Of a stretch of 64,000 nucleotides of DNA, positions 8,627 to 19,292 are shown in pieces. This DNA comes from an uncultured Pelagibacteraceae bacterium. GTDB lineage: Bacteria; Pseudomonadota; Alphaproteobacteria; Pelagibacterales; Pelagibacteraceae. The stretch's first letter is position 1. Every line of letters starts with the position of its first letter. The notes beneath the pieces were generated by a model, which had not been told where the DNA came from, searched no databases, and saw only the letters and a list, made by a program, of their open reading frames with translations. The position numbers and the translations under genes were made by a program. Location: the NCBI GenBank assembly GCA_902615715.1, contig CACMQA010000001.1:62001-126000 (forward strand). Direction: 5' to 3'.

Positions 8627-10408
8627 ATGGCTAAAATGACAACAGAAGAAGCTTTTGTAAAAGTTTTACAAATGCATGGTATTGAACATGCTTTCGGAAT
8701 TATTGGTTCCGCGTTTATGCCTATTTCAGATATTTTTCCTGATGCAGGAATTACTTTTTGGGACGTTGCTCATGAGACCAACGGTGGTTTAATAGCTGAT
8801 GGTTACACACGTGCTACCGGAAAAATGTCAATGGTCATAGCACAAAACGGACCTGGAATAACTGGTTTAGTAACACCAATAAAAACAGCTTACTGGAACC
8901 ATACACCACTTCTTTTAGTAACGCCGCAAGCAGCAAACAAAACAATGGGACAAGGTGGATTCCAAGAAGTTGAACAAATGAATTTATTTAAAGACATGGT
9001 TTGTTATCAAGAAGAAGTTAGAGATCCATCTAGAATTGCAGAAGTTTTAAATAGAGTTATAGAAAAAGCCATTAGAGGTTCAGCTCCAGCACAAATTAAT
9101 GTACCAAGAGATTATTGGACACAAGTAATAGATATTGATTTACCTCCAATCGTAAGATTAGAAAGACAAGCTGGCGGTGCAGCAGCGATAGAAGAAGCAG
9201 CAAAATTACTTTCTGGTGCGAAATTTCCTGTAATTTTATCTGGTGCAGGTGTAGTAATTGGTGGAGCAATTGAAGATTGTGTGAAGCTTGCTGAAAAATT
9301 AGACTCACCAGTATGTTCTGGCTATCAACATAACGATAGTTTTCCTGGAAGTCACCCATTAGCAGTAGGTCCATTAGGTTACAACGGATCAAAAGCTGCA
9401 ATGGAATTAATCGCTAAAGCGGACGTAGTTTTAGCTTTAGGCACAAGATTAAATCCTTTTTCAACTTTACCAGGTTATGGAATTGATTATTGGCCAAAGA
9501 ATGCAAAAATTATCCAAGTTGATATGAATTCGGACAGAATAGGTTTAACTAAAAAAGTAACAGTTGGAATTTGTGGAGACGCTAAATTGGTTTCCCAACA
9601 ACTATTGAGTAAGTTGTCTCCAAAGGCGGGTGACACTGACAGACAAAAAAGAAAAGATTTAATTCATCAAACAAAATCAGCCTGGCTACAAAAACTTTCT
9701 AGTTTAGATCACGAAGACGATGATCCAGGAACAGTTTGGAATAAAGAGGCAAGAGATAGAGATAAAGATCGAATGTCACCTAGACAAGCTTGGAGAGCTA
9801 TTCAAGCTGGAATGCCAGAAGATGTAATAATTTCTAGTGACATTGGAAATAATTGTGCGATAGGAAATGCTTATCCAACTTTTGAAAAAGGTAGAAAATA
9901 TTTAGCACCAGGTTTATTTGGACCTTGCGGATATGGTTTTCCATCTATTTTAGGTGCTAAAATTGGTTGCCCTGACACTCCTGTAATTGGTTTTGCAGGT
10001 GACGGAGCATTTGGAATTAGTATGAACGAAATGAGTTCTTGTGCACGTGAAGAATGGCCAGCTATTTCAATGGTTATCTTTAGAAATTATCAGTGGGGTG
10101 CAGAGAAAAGAAACACGACATTATGGTTTGATAACAATTTTATAGGAACAGAATTAGACCCAGAATTAAGTTATGCAAAAGTTGCTGATGCATGTGGTTT
10201 AAAAGGTGTAACTGTTAAAACTATGGAAGAGACCACAAAAGCTATTAAACAGTCATGTGAAGATCAAAAAAAAGGAATCACAACATTTATTGAAGTAATA
10301 CTTAATCAAGAATTAGGTGAGCCATTTAGAAGAGATGCAATGAAAAAACCAGTGAGGGTCGCTGGAATTAATAAAGAGGATATGAAACCTCAAAAAAGCT
10401 TAAACTAA
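8627..10408 (+). CDS. xsc: Sulfoacetaldehyde acetyltransferase (ThDP enzyme)
   Basis: 593 aa, MTTEEAFVKVLQMHGIEHAFGIIGSAFMPISDIFPDAGI and ThDP motif GDGAFGISMNEMSSCAREEWP characteristic of Xsc. Confidence 0.95.
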   Translation: MAKMTTEEAFVKVLQMHGIEHAFGIIGSAFMPISDIFPDAGITFWDVAHETNGGLIADGYTRATGKMSMVIAQNGPGITGLVTPIKTAYWNHTPLLLVTPQAANKTMGQGGFQEVEQMNLFKDMVCYQEEVRDPSRIAEVLNRVIEKAIRGSAPAQINVPRDYWTQVIDIDLPPIVRLERQAGGAAAIEEAAKLLSGAKFPVILSGAGVVIGGAIEDCVKLAEKLDSPVCSGYQHNDSFPGSHPLAVGPLGYNGSKAAMELIAKADVVLALGTRLNPFSTLPGYGIDYWPKNAKIIQVDMNSDRIGLTKKVTVGICGDAKLVSQQLLSKLSPKAGDTDRQKRKDLIHQTKSAWLQKLSSLDHEDDDPGTVWNKEARDRDKDRMSPRQAWRAIQAGMPEDVIISSDIGNNCAIGNAYPTFEKGRKYLAPGLFGPCGYGFPSILGAKIGCPDTPVIGFAGDGAFGISMNEMSSCAREEWPAISMVIFRNYQWGAEKRNTTLWFDNNFIGTELDPELSYAKVADACGLKGVTVKTMEETTKAIKQSCEDQKKGITTFIEVILNQELGEPFRRDAMKKPVRVAGINKEDMKPQKSLN

Positions 10409-10420
10409 AAATATTTACTA

Positions 10421-10801
10421 GTGAAAAAACAAAGTTCAATAAAAAGTTTTGGAATCCTGTTTTTTTTGGTTTTCTTGATAATAGGTCTTTGGCCTCTTTT
10501 AGATGATAAAGAAATAAGAATTTGGTCAATTGCACTTTCCATAATATTTTTACTACTTGGACTTACTAAATCTAAAATTTTAATTCCAATTAATAATTAC
10601 TGGATCAAACTTGGGGAATTTTTAGGTAAAATAATTGCTCCAATAGTAATGTTAGTAGTATTTTTATTTGTAGTAACGCCAATGTCATTTTTGGTAAAAA
10701 TAATTGGAAAAGATTTGCTTGGACTTAAATTTAGTAAAAAAAATAATTCATATTGGATTGAAAGAGAAAATAAATTGGGTCCAATGAAAAATCAATTTTA
10801 A
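10421..10801 (+). CDS. SxtJ-like small membrane protein
   Basis: 126 aa, hydrophobic helices, MSFLVKIIGKDLLGLKFSKKNNSYWIER; GTG start; near DUF5989/carbamoyltransferase. Confidence 0.7.
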   Translation: MKKQSSIKSFGILFFLVFLIIGLWPLLDDKEIRIWSIALSIIFLLLGLTKSKILIPINNYWIKLGEFLGKIIAPIVMLVVFLFVVTPMSFLVKIIGKDLLGLKFSKKNNSYWIERENKLGPMKNQF

Positions 10802-11727
10802 TTTAATATTTTTTTTATATTCTTGTAGAGATAATTGGAAATTATTTCATGAGCTTTATCATTTGCATGAGGGTCGAGTTTTGTTACCCATAGACTTTCC
10901 TCATTGTACATCTTCAAAGCATCATGAGAGTCTATAAAAATAATATTATTTTTTGTAGCAAAATCTTTAATTATTAAAGTTTCTTTTTTAAATTTGTAAT
11001 CATCTAAATCTCTTAGTTCTGGGATATTATGAATAACAAACTTAATATTATTTTTTAAACAATATTTATTCAATTTATTGATTAAGTTCAAAGTCTCTTC
11101 TCTTATTTCCTTATTTGAATAATTTTTACTATAAAATTTCTCCCAGTCTTCTTTAATTTTAAATTTGATGAATACAGTATTTAACTTATTATTTAAAAAA
11201 GTATAAAAGTAAGAATATTTTTGTAAGAAATTTGGTTTATTAATTATTACAGACTCGAAATCGTTAATGAAAAAATTTAAAACAATCATATCGTAATTAT
11301 ATTTATTACTAAAGTTCTCAAAAAAATTACTTATTTGCATAATTGTATTAGTGTTTCCAATTCCAGCATTTAGTATTTCATGATTTCGTAATTTTTCATT
11401 TAATAAATCAGAAAATGTTTCATTAGCGCCCCATCCAAAAGTCATTGAGTCACCAAGCATTATAATTTTATTATTACTCTTTTTTTTGTTGTTTTTAATT
11501 CTGAAACCATTTTCATCTAAAATAACCTTTGCACCCATGTAAGTTCCCTCAATATTTTTTTTATGCTCGATACCTATTTTTTTATTTTTAGATATTACTT
11601 TTAAATCCTTGGCGTATTTCATCATTTCAATTTCATAATTCATTCCATCGTTAATAAAAAATCTAACGAAAATTTCTAATAAAATAAAAGTAAAAATTAC
11701 TGAAAATAAAGATAAAAAAAATCTCAA
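10798..11727 (-). CDS. SGNH/GDSL hydrolase-like protein
   Basis: IIMLGDSMTFGWG block I, NFFINDFE, DPHANDKAHEI block V. Confidence 0.75.
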   Translation of the reverse strand: MRFFLSLFSVIFTFILLEIFVRFFINDGMNYEIEMMKYAKDLKVISKNKKIGIEHKKNIEGTYMGAKVILDENGFRIKNNKKKSNNKIIMLGDSMTFGWGANETFSDLLNEKLRNHEILNAGIGNTNTIMQISNFFENFSNKYNYDMIVLNFFINDFESVIINKPNFLQKYSYFYTFLNNKLNTVFIKFKIKEDWEKFYSKNYSNKEIREETLNLINKLNKYCLKNNIKFVIHNIPELRDLDDYKFKKETLIIKDFATKNNIIFIDSHDALKMYNEESLWVTKLDPHANDKAHEIISNYLYKNIKKILN

Positions 11728-12740
11728 TTTATTTCTCCCTTTAATTGTCTTGCAACTATTTTATGACCATATTTTGATAAATGACTAGGATCAAATTTAA
11801 AGTATAAATTTTTCTTATCTCTAATGTTACAAAATATTTTTTTAAATTTAATTAATTTAATTTTATTTTCTAAAAAGTATTCATCTATTTTCTGCTCTGC
11901 AAAATCCTGAAATTTACAATTTCTATCACTTATTTGATAACTATACGGAATAACAATAAAAATAATTTTATTATTTAATTCGTTATTATTTAGATAAGAA
12001 ATTTTCTTTAAGATTTTTTTAAAATTAATTTGGTTTTCTTTTTTTTTAAAGTTGTTTAAAGAATAATTATAATAACTTTCTTCTGAATTCAAAAAAAGCC
12101 CTTTAAGCCATACATAAGTCACAGATTTTGATCTAATAAACTTATTTATGTGGTTTAAAAAAACATTATTTTTTAATTTGGAGATAAAATCATTTTTCAC
12201 TTCATCATGACTCTCTTGATTATTTTTCTGATTATCTTCTTTTCTATTTTCATCTATTAACTTTTCTAATCCATCAAGATCATCTAATGAAAGATTTATA
12301 AATATTTTATCTAAATTTTTTTTTTCTATTTGATTTAAAATTTTGAGGTTATTGATTAAGTTACTACCTATAACACTTGAGTTAATAATATTATAGTTTT
12401 CAAATTTTTTATTTAAAATTCCAGAAAAGGTATTTTTTTGCTCGACTCCACTACCGAATGTTACACTTCCACCTATAAAATAGATATTTTTCAATTTTTT
12501 TTCATCTTTGATTAAATCTTCTTTTGAAATTCTGTTTCCAAACTTATCTGTGAAGACTTTTTTACCAAAAACTTTTTTTCCATTTACATTTGGAAAATTA
12601 TACATCGGATTAATAGAGGTATTAATAACACCCTCGGATATTCCTTGGGGCGAGATGTTGATACTTAATCTTATAACTATTTCAATTAAGGATAAGATAA
12701 ATATAACTATAATTAGATTGAATAATAATATCTTTTTCAT
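11724..12740 (-). CDS. SGNH hydrolase-like protein (paralogue/relative of previous)
   Basis: NIYFIGGSVTFGSGVEQKNTFSGILN and FDPSHLSKYGHKIVA motifs; N-terminal TM. Confidence 0.7.
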   Translation of the reverse strand: MKKILLFNLIIVIFILSLIEIVIRLSINISPQGISEGVINTSINPMYNFPNVNGKKVFGKKVFTDKFGNRISKEDLIKDEKKLKNIYFIGGSVTFGSGVEQKNTFSGILNKKFENYNIINSSVIGSNLINNLKILNQIEKKNLDKIFINLSLDDLDGLEKLIDENRKEDNQKNNQESHDEVKNDFISKLKNNVFLNHINKFIRSKSVTYVWLKGLFLNSEESYYNYSLNNFKKKENQINFKKILKKISYLNNNELNNKIIFIVIPYSYQISDRNCKFQDFAEQKIDEYFLENKIKLIKFKKIFCNIRDKKNLYFKFDPSHLSKYGHKIVARQLKGEIN

Positions 12741-12785
12741 AGATTTACTAAAATAAATAATTTATAAAACACTTCAATTAAGATT

Positions 12786-12938
12786 ATGCTTGCATTTATT
12801 AAAGAGTTTTATGAATTTCTCAAGGAAAGAAAGAAATATTGGTTGTTACCAATAATTATTGTTTTAGCAATTTTTGGTATTTTAATTGTTTTAAGTCAGG
12901 GATCAGCAGTTGCCCCATTTATTTACACAATATTTTAG
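12786..12938 (+). CDS. DUF5989-like 50-aa membrane protein (missing from ORF track)
   Basis: Manual translation MLAFIKEFYEFLKERKKYWLLPIIIVLAIFGILIVLSQGSAVAPFIYTIF*; stop overlaps GTG start of carbamoyltransferase. Confidence 0.8.
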   Translation: MLAFIKEFYEFLKERKKYWLLPIIIVLAIFGILIVLSQGSAVAPFIYTIF

Positions 12939-14773
12939 TGACAACAATTTTAGGGATATCAGCATTTTATCATGATAGCGCAGCAGCTTTAATAGAAGAT
13001 GGTTCCATCATTGCTGCAGCACAAGAGGAGAGATTTTCGCGAAAGAAACATGATGCAAATTATCCAGTAAATGCAGTTGACTATGTTTTAAAAGAGGGCG
13101 GATTAAAACTTAGCCAAATTGATCATATTGTTTTTTTTGAAAAACCTTTCCTGAAATTTGAAAGATTAATAGAAACTTATCTGGCTTTTGCCCCTAGAGG
13201 ATTTAAATCTTTTAGTATGTCCATGCCAATCTGGTTAAGAGAAAAATTATTCCAAAAAAAATATTTATTTGATCATTTAAAAAAACATGATGAAAATTTT
13301 AGTGATATTAATAAAATTAAATTTTCTGAACATCATTATAGTCACGCTGCAAGTGCTTTTTTTCCATCTCCTTTCAAAGAGTCACTTGTTCTAACTTTAG
13401 ATGGAGTAGGTGAGTGGGCCACAACTACAGTTGCTATTGGAAAAGAAAGTAAACTCAAAATTCTTAAAGAAATTCATTTTCCCCATTCATTAGGTTTGTT
13501 GTATTCAGCTTTTACTTATTACACTGGGTTTAAAGTTAATAGCGGTGAATACAAAGTTATGGGTTTAGCACCTTACGGCCGACCAAAATTTAAAGACTTG
13601 ATAATTAAAAAACTAATGGATCTGAAAGATGATGGTTCATTCAGACTGAATATGAAATATTTTAGTTTTGCAACAGGCTTAACTATGACGAATAAAAAAT
13701 TTTCAGATTTGTTCGGTGAGCCAGTAAGAGATCCAAAAAGAGATCAATTAACACAATTCCATATGGATATAGCCGCATCAATCCAAGCAGTTACGGAAGA
13801 AATAGTACTAAAAATGTCTAAATCTTTAGCAGAAGAGTATCGAATTAAAAATTTATGCTTAGCTGGCGGTGTAGCTCTTAATTGTGTTGCTAATGGAAAA
13901 ATTTTAAAGGATAAATTATTTGAAAATATTTGGATACAGCCCGCAGCTGGTGATGCAGGAGGTTCATTGGGTGCTGCCTTAGCGTATTGGCACAGCGAAT
14001 TAAACATGCCAAGGAAAAGTTATGAAGACCAAATGAAAGGATCATACCTTGGCCCTAAATTTGATAATAGTCACATAGAGGAAAAATTAAAATCTTTAAA
14101 AGCAAATTATAAAAAATACGACACAAAGGAAGTTATAACTTTGACAGCAAAACAACTCTCAAATGAAAAGACCGTCGGCTGGTTTCAAGGAAGAATGGAA
14201 TTTGGTCCACGAGCGTTGGGTGGAAGATCTATTTTAGCTGACCCAAGATCAGAAAAAATGCAAAAAGAGTTAAATTTAAAAATAAAATTCAGAGAAAGTT
14301 TTAGACCCTTTGCACCTTCAATTTTGAGAGATGATTTAAATGAATGGTTCGAATTAAATAATGATAGTCCTTATATGCTTTTAGTCTCAGAAGTTAAAAA
14401 AAATAAACAAATTAAGATGAACGAAAAGGAAGAAAATTTATTTGGAATAGATAAACTAAATGTAAAGAGATCTAGTATCCCAGCAATTACACATGTAGAT
14501 TATTCTGCGAGAATTCAAACGGTACATAGAGAAACCAACCCTAGATACTATGATTTAATTGAGGAATTTAAAAGAAATACAAATTGTCCTGTATTGGTTA
14601 ATACCTCGTTTAATGTTAGAGGCGAACCAATAGTTTGTTCGATAGAAGATGCATTTAATTGTTTTATGGGAACGAATCTAGATGTTCTAGTTTTGGAAGA
14701 TTTCATTTTATTCAAAGAGCAACAAGATAAATCTTTAATTAAAGATTATAAAAATAAGTTTGAATTAGATTAA
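12938..14773 (+). CDS. Carbamoyltransferase (NodU/CmcH family); corrected GTG start
   Basis: TTILGISAFYHDSAAALIEDGSIIAAAQEERFSRKKHD; C-terminal GRMEFGPRALGGRSILADPR. Confidence 0.93.
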   Translation: MTTILGISAFYHDSAAALIEDGSIIAAAQEERFSRKKHDANYPVNAVDYVLKEGGLKLSQIDHIVFFEKPFLKFERLIETYLAFAPRGFKSFSMSMPIWLREKLFQKKYLFDHLKKHDENFSDINKIKFSEHHYSHAASAFFPSPFKESLVLTLDGVGEWATTTVAIGKESKLKILKEIHFPHSLGLLYSAFTYYTGFKVNSGEYKVMGLAPYGRPKFKDLIIKKLMDLKDDGSFRLNMKYFSFATGLTMTNKKFSDLFGEPVRDPKRDQLTQFHMDIAASIQAVTEEIVLKMSKSLAEEYRIKNLCLAGGVALNCVANGKILKDKLFENIWIQPAAGDAGGSLGAALAYWHSELNMPRKSYEDQMKGSYLGPKFDNSHIEEKLKSLKANYKKYDTKEVITLTAKQLSNEKTVGWFQGRMEFGPRALGGRSILADPRSEKMQKELNLKIKFRESFRPFAPSILRDDLNEWFELNNDSPYMLLVSEVKKNKQIKMNEKEENLFGIDKLNVKRSSIPAITHVDYSARIQTVHRETNPRYYDLIEEFKRNTNCPVLVNTSFNVRGEPIVCSIEDAFNCFMGTNLDVLVLEDFILFKEQQDKSLIKDYKNKFELD

Positions 14774-15564
14774 TTTAAGATTGAAGCTGGATCTAATTTT
14801 ACGTCAAACCAATTAAGTCTGATATCTAAATGTGGCCCTGTTGCTCTACCACTTTGACCTAGTGTTCCAACGATATCACCTTTTTTTATTTTTTGACCAA
14901 CTTTTACGTGAATGTCTTTCATATGCATGTATAGAGTGCTTATTCCATGTCCATGGTCAAATATAATGGTTCCTCCAGTAAAATACATATCACTTTCTGA
15001 TAAAGTAACTTCACCATCCATCATTGCCTTTACCGGAGTTCCTTCTGGTGCGTGAAAATCTATTCCATAATGTGGCCTTCTGGGTTTCCCATTTAAAATT
15101 CTTTGGCTGCCATAAACACCCGTAATTATATATTTATCAATAGGATAAATAAATTTATCTTTAAAGAAATCGTATGGGGTATCGATTGATCTTGCTTTTC
15201 CAATTAAAATATTATCTTTTTTTATTCGATCATACACCTCAGGTGGAGGTGTTACTTGTTTAGACGGCAGGCCATCAATTCTTTGGATTTTATATTTTCT
15301 TTTTAAAACTTGTTTTTCAATAGTTTTTGTCTTTCCATTTTCTTGAATTATTATAACAACATTATTTTTTCTATCTCTGTCTAAACCAAAAGCAAAATAA
15401 CCATCTTTAGAAACTCTGATTTTTTTATTGTCTATTTTTACTTTAGAATTTGGTTTTATTTTACCTAATATAAAAGAACCTTGTTCAAATTTTCCTAAAA
15501 ATTCTACCGCACTTAAATTTTGGCAGTTTAAAATAATAATTAAAAATAAAAGCAAAAATTTCAT
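14770..15564 (-). CDS. M23 family metallopeptidase, exported
   Basis: Signal peptide; HYGIDFHAPEGTPVKAMMDGEV, HGHGISTLYMHM, GRATGPHLDIRL motifs. Confidence 0.9.
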   Translation of the reverse strand: MKFLLLFLIIILNCQNLSAVEFLGKFEQGSFILGKIKPNSKVKIDNKKIRVSKDGYFAFGLDRDRKNNVVIIIQENGKTKTIEKQVLKRKYKIQRIDGLPSKQVTPPPEVYDRIKKDNILIGKARSIDTPYDFFKDKFIYPIDKYIITGVYGSQRILNGKPRRPHYGIDFHAPEGTPVKAMMDGEVTLSESDMYFTGGTIIFDHGHGISTLYMHMKDIHVKVGQKIKKGDIVGTLGQSGRATGPHLDIRLNWFDVKLDPASILN

Positions 15565-16325
15565 TTTGCAGTCCATCCTCCATCTATGATAATTGATGAT
15601 CCAGTAATCATTGAAGCAGCTTCAGATGCTAGAAATGTTATTGAAGTTGCTACATCACTAACAGTAACAACCTTATTTATTGGAGTATTTTCTTTTACGT
15701 ATTTATTATATCTTTTGTCTGCAAAGTATTTTTTTGTTCTTGGAGTTAAAACTATATTAGGGCAAACGCTGTTAACTCTGATATTGTACTTTGCTAAATC
15801 TAACGCCATTCCTTTAGTTAATCCCTCAACACCAAATTTAGTCATGCTATATACAGTTCTTTTTTGCCCTGCTACAAGACCAAAAATAGATGAAATATTT
15901 ATAATTGAACCGCTTTTTCTTTTTAATTTAATTATTTGATTAGCACAAAGTTGAGCGACATTAAAAACTGCTTTAGTATTTACATTTAATAAAGTCTCTA
16001 ATGAAGATTTTTTTACATTTAGAAAAGGTTCAGGAATATTTGTTCCTGCATTGTTGACTAAAATATCCAATTCTTTAAGACTAGAAATAAATAATTTCAT
16101 CCGATTATAATTATTTACATCACAATTGAATGATAAATAGTTTACTTTAAATTTTTTGATTACTTTTTTCAAAGTATTAAGTTCTATTTGATTTCTGCCA
16201 ATAGCTATTACATTTCCACCTGCTTCAGCTATAGCTATAGCTGTACCTCTGCCTAAACCTTTAGTGGCACCAGTTATCAAAGCTGTTTTACCCTTTAAAT
16301 TTATGTCTTGAAGAAATATTCCCAT
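15561..16325 (-). CDS. Short-chain dehydrogenase/reductase
   Basis: TGATKGLGRGTA, NNAG, YSMTKFGVEGL. Confidence 0.9.
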   Translation of the reverse strand: MGIFLQDINLKGKTALITGATKGLGRGTAIAIAEAGGNVIAIGRNQIELNTLKKVIKKFKVNYLSFNCDVNNYNRMKLFISSLKELDILVNNAGTNIPEPFLNVKKSSLETLLNVNTKAVFNVAQLCANQIIKLKRKSGSIINISSIFGLVAGQKRTVYSMTKFGVEGLTKGMALDLAKYNIRVNSVCPNIVLTPRTKKYFADKRYNKYVKENTPINKVVTVSDVATSITFLASEAASMITGSSIIIDGGWTAK

Positions 16326-17089
16326 TATTGAGCTGTCCAGCCTCCATCAACTAACAAAGATGTTCCTGTGATCATTTCAGATGAGTCTGCAGCTAAAAAT
16401 GCCACAGCAGTTGCAACATCACTTTCTTTAGCAACTCTGCCTAAAGGAATATTTTTGAGCATTTTATTTTTGAATTTTTTATTTTTAAAAAACTTTTTGA
16501 CCATTGGTGTTTCGACAAATGTAGGGCAAATGGTATTAACTCTTATATTGTAAGGGGCTAATTCACACGCCATACCTCTAGCAAGGCCTTCTACCCCAAA
16601 TTTATTCATATTGTAAACGTTACGTCCTTCACAACCAACCCTACCTAATTGAGATGACATATGAATGATAGATCCTCCAATTTTTTTTCTGTTTTTTGCT
16701 TTTACCATTTTTTGAGAACATAATTGTGCAACATTAAATGCTGCTTTCATATTAAGATTTGTTAAATACTCCATATTTTCTTGACTAACCTTTGTAAAAT
16801 GTTGAGGTCTATTATTTCCGGCGTTATTAACTAAAATATCTAATCGTTTTATTTTTTTTAAAACTTTTTTTAACTCCTCTAAATTTGTTACATCGCAAAC
16901 AAATAATTGACTTGAACCTTTGGTTTTTTTTATAATTTTGTTTACTTTAATTAGGTCAGATTTTGTTCTACTTAATATAACTACTTTCGCTCCTGCTTCA
17001 GCTAATGCTATTGAACAAGCTTTACCAAGACCTTTGCCAGCACCTGTGACAAGAGCTATTTTATTTTTAAGATTTATTTTTTTTAACAT
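16325..17089 (-). CDS. Short-chain dehydrogenase/reductase (tandem paralogue)
   Basis: TGAGKGLGKAC, NNAG, YNMNKFGVEGLARG. Confidence 0.9.
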   Translation of the reverse strand: MLKKINLKNKIALVTGAGKGLGKACSIALAEAGAKVVILSRTKSDLIKVNKIIKKTKGSSQLFVCDVTNLEELKKVLKKIKRLDILVNNAGNNRPQHFTKVSQENMEYLTNLNMKAAFNVAQLCSQKMVKAKNRKKIGGSIIHMSSQLGRVGCEGRNVYNMNKFGVEGLARGMACELAPYNIRVNTICPTFVETPMVKKFFKNKKFKNKMLKNIPLGRVAKESDVATAVAFLAADSSEMITGTSLLVDGGWTAQ

Positions 17090-17682
17090 TAAAGTATTAA
17101 AATTTTAATATCTGTATATATTAATTCAATAGCTACAACTAAAATCGCCAGCAAGCCTAACCAAGCTATCCATTTATACTTCTTAATCCAGCCCGAAATT
17201 AGATTAGCAGCTACAGCCATCAATACTATTGATAGAACTAATCCAAAAATTAATAAATGATAATGATGACCAGCAGCACCAGCTACACCAAGAACGTTAT
17301 CTAAACTCATAGTAAAGTCCGCTAACAGAACGGTCCAAATAGCTTTAATAAAACTTGAATTATCAACTTTGATATCCTCTTGTTTTGAAGCCTCTTTGAT
17401 TACATCAACGTAAAGTTTATAAACAATGTATAATAATAAAATTCCTCCAATTAGTCTTAAACCTGTAATTTGCAGTAAATAAGCTGTGAGGAGGGTTAAA
17501 ATTATTCTTAAAATTACTGCGCCTCCAATTCCCCAAAAAATAACTTTTTTTCTCTGATCCGGTGGAAATTTTGAAGCCACCATTCCAATAATAATGGCAT
17601 TGTCACCTGCTAAGACTAGGTCGATAAAAATAATTTGAGTTAATATAGTTATTTGTTCAGGCGTAAATAATTCTGCAAGCAT
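17089..17682 (-). CDS. TerC family integral membrane protein
   Basis: DLVLAGDNAIIIGM and LADFTMSLDNVLGVAGAAGHHY motifs. Confidence 0.9.
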   Translation of the reverse strand: MLAELFTPEQITILTQIIFIDLVLAGDNAIIIGMVASKFPPDQRKKVIFWGIGGAVILRIILTLLTAYLLQITGLRLIGGILLLYIVYKLYVDVIKEASKQEDIKVDNSSFIKAIWTVLLADFTMSLDNVLGVAGAAGHHYHLLIFGLVLSIVLMAVAANLISGWIKKYKWIAWLGLLAILVVAIELIYTDIKILIL

Positions 17683-17684
17683 GA

Positions 17685-19292
17685 TTACTTGTTAAGTATC
17701 ATGTCTGAGGCTTTTTCCGCAATCATTATTGTTGGTGCGTTGGTATTACCAGAGGTTATATTGGGCATAATGGATGCATCCACAACTCTTAAATTCTGTA
17801 TTCCATGCGCTTGTAATTTATCATTTACTACAGCCTCATCTCCTTTACCCATCTTACAAGTTCCAACAGGATGAAAAATAGTTTGTGCATGATCACTTGC
17901 GGCTCTAACTAATTCTTCATCATCTGTAATGTGTGAGCCTGGCCTATATTCTTCGGGCTCGTATTTTTTAAATGTTTCAGTATTAAGCATTATATTTCTT
18001 ACAATTTTGAGCGCTTTAGCCGCAACATCTCTATCATCTTGAGTAGATAAATAATTCATTTTAATTTTTGGGTTATCTCTACTGTCATTACTTGCTATAT
18101 TAATTTCTCCTCTACTTGTTGGTCTCACATTAGCAACAGTTGGAGTTATTCCGTCAAAGTCATGCATTTTTGTTGCCCCCAAAATATCAGTGCTAATTGG
18201 TTGGACATGAAATTGTAAGTTTGGAGTGGCTCTGGAGGGATCACTTTTGACAAAACCACATACTTGACTAGCACCCATTGTCATTGGACCGCTTTGCTTA
18301 AATATATATTCTAATCCAATAAAAAAATTTCCTATTAGACTATTAATTTTACTGTTTAGTGACTTTAAATTCTTAACTTTATATACAGGTCTAAACATTA
18401 AATGATCTTGTAAGTTTTTGCCCACACCTTTTAATTCATGAATAGTTTTTATTCCGTATTTTTTTAATTTTTCTGAGTCTCCTACTCCTGAAACTTGTAA
18501 AATATGCGGTGATCCAATCGAACCAGCTGATAAAATTACTTCTCTGGTAGCTTTAACTGTAACTACTTTATCTTTTTGATAATAGCTTACACCAGATGCT
18601 TTTTTTCCATCAAAATTTATTTTTTGCACATGTGCTTTAGTTACAATTTTTAAATTTGATCTATTTTTAACAGGGTTTAAATATCCTTTGGCAGCACTAC
18701 ATCGTAATTTTAATAATTTATTTCGACTTGTAGTAAATTGAAAATAACCAATACCAAAATTATCTCCTGTATTAAAATCTTCAGTTCTCGGTATTCCAGT
18801 TTCTTCAGCTGCATTTTGAAACTCTTCTAACATATCTAAATTAATCTTTTTATTTGAAACAGTTATCGGACCTTTGTCATTATGAAATTCATTTGGACCA
18901 AGTTCGTTGTTTTCTGATTTTAAAAAATAAGGAAAAACATCATCCCAACCCCAACCAGCATTACCTTGTTGTCTCCAATTATCATAATCATTGCTTTGAC
19001 CTCTAATCCAAAGAAGACCATTGATAGAGGAACTACCTCCTAAAGTTTTTCCTCTAGGATATCTTATTGACCTATTATTCATTGTTTCATCTTTTTCAGT
19101 ATGAAAACACCAATCAACTTTAGGGTTATGCATTGTTTTAAAATATCCAACGGGTATGTGGATCCATGGATAAGTATCTTTACCGCCTGCTTCTAACAAA
19201 AGAACTTTGTCATTTGGATTTGCACTTAATCTATTAGCAAGCACACATCCTGCTGAACCAGCACCGATTATTACAAAATCAAATTCATCCAT
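17685..19292 (-). CDS. GMC family FAD oxidoreductase (choline dehydrogenase-like; IseJ candidate)
   Basis: [47 protein letters not shown]; context sulfonate genes. Confidence 0.9.
   Translation of the reverse strand: MDEFDFVIIGAGSAGCVLANRLSANPNDKVLLLEAGGKDTYPWIHIPVGYFKTMHNPKVDWCFHTEKDETMNNRSIRYPRGKTLGGSSSINGLLWIRGQSNDYDNWRQQGNAGWGWDDVFPYFLKSENNELGPNEFHNDKGPITVSNKKINLDMLEEFQNAAEETGIPRTEDFNTGDNFGIGYFQFTTSRNKLLKLRCSAAKGYLNPVKNRSNLKIVTKAHVQKINFDGKKASGVSYYQKDKVVTVKATREVILSAGSIGSPHILQVSGVGDSEKLKKYGIKTIHELKGVGKNLQDHLMFRPVYKVKNLKSLNSKINSLIGNFFIGLEYIFKQSGPMTMGASQVCGFVKSDPSRATPNLQFHVQPISTDILGATKMHDFDGITPTVANVRPTSRGEINIASNDSRDNPKIKMNYLSTQDDRDVAAKALKIVRNIMLNTETFKKYEPEEYRPGSHITDDEELVRAASDHAQTIFHPVGTCKMGKGDEAVVNDKLQAHGIQNLRVVDASIMPNITSGNTNAPTIMIAEKASDMILNK

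Noticed and set aside
9096-9401. 101-aa Leu-rich minus-strand ORF inside xsc
   Set aside because: Antisense shadow of xsc, no recognisable domain or RBS
12839-12937. ORF-track N-terminal extension of the carbamoyltransferase
   Set aside because: Reads out-of-frame through the DUF5989-like gene; family N-terminus begins at the GTG at 12938
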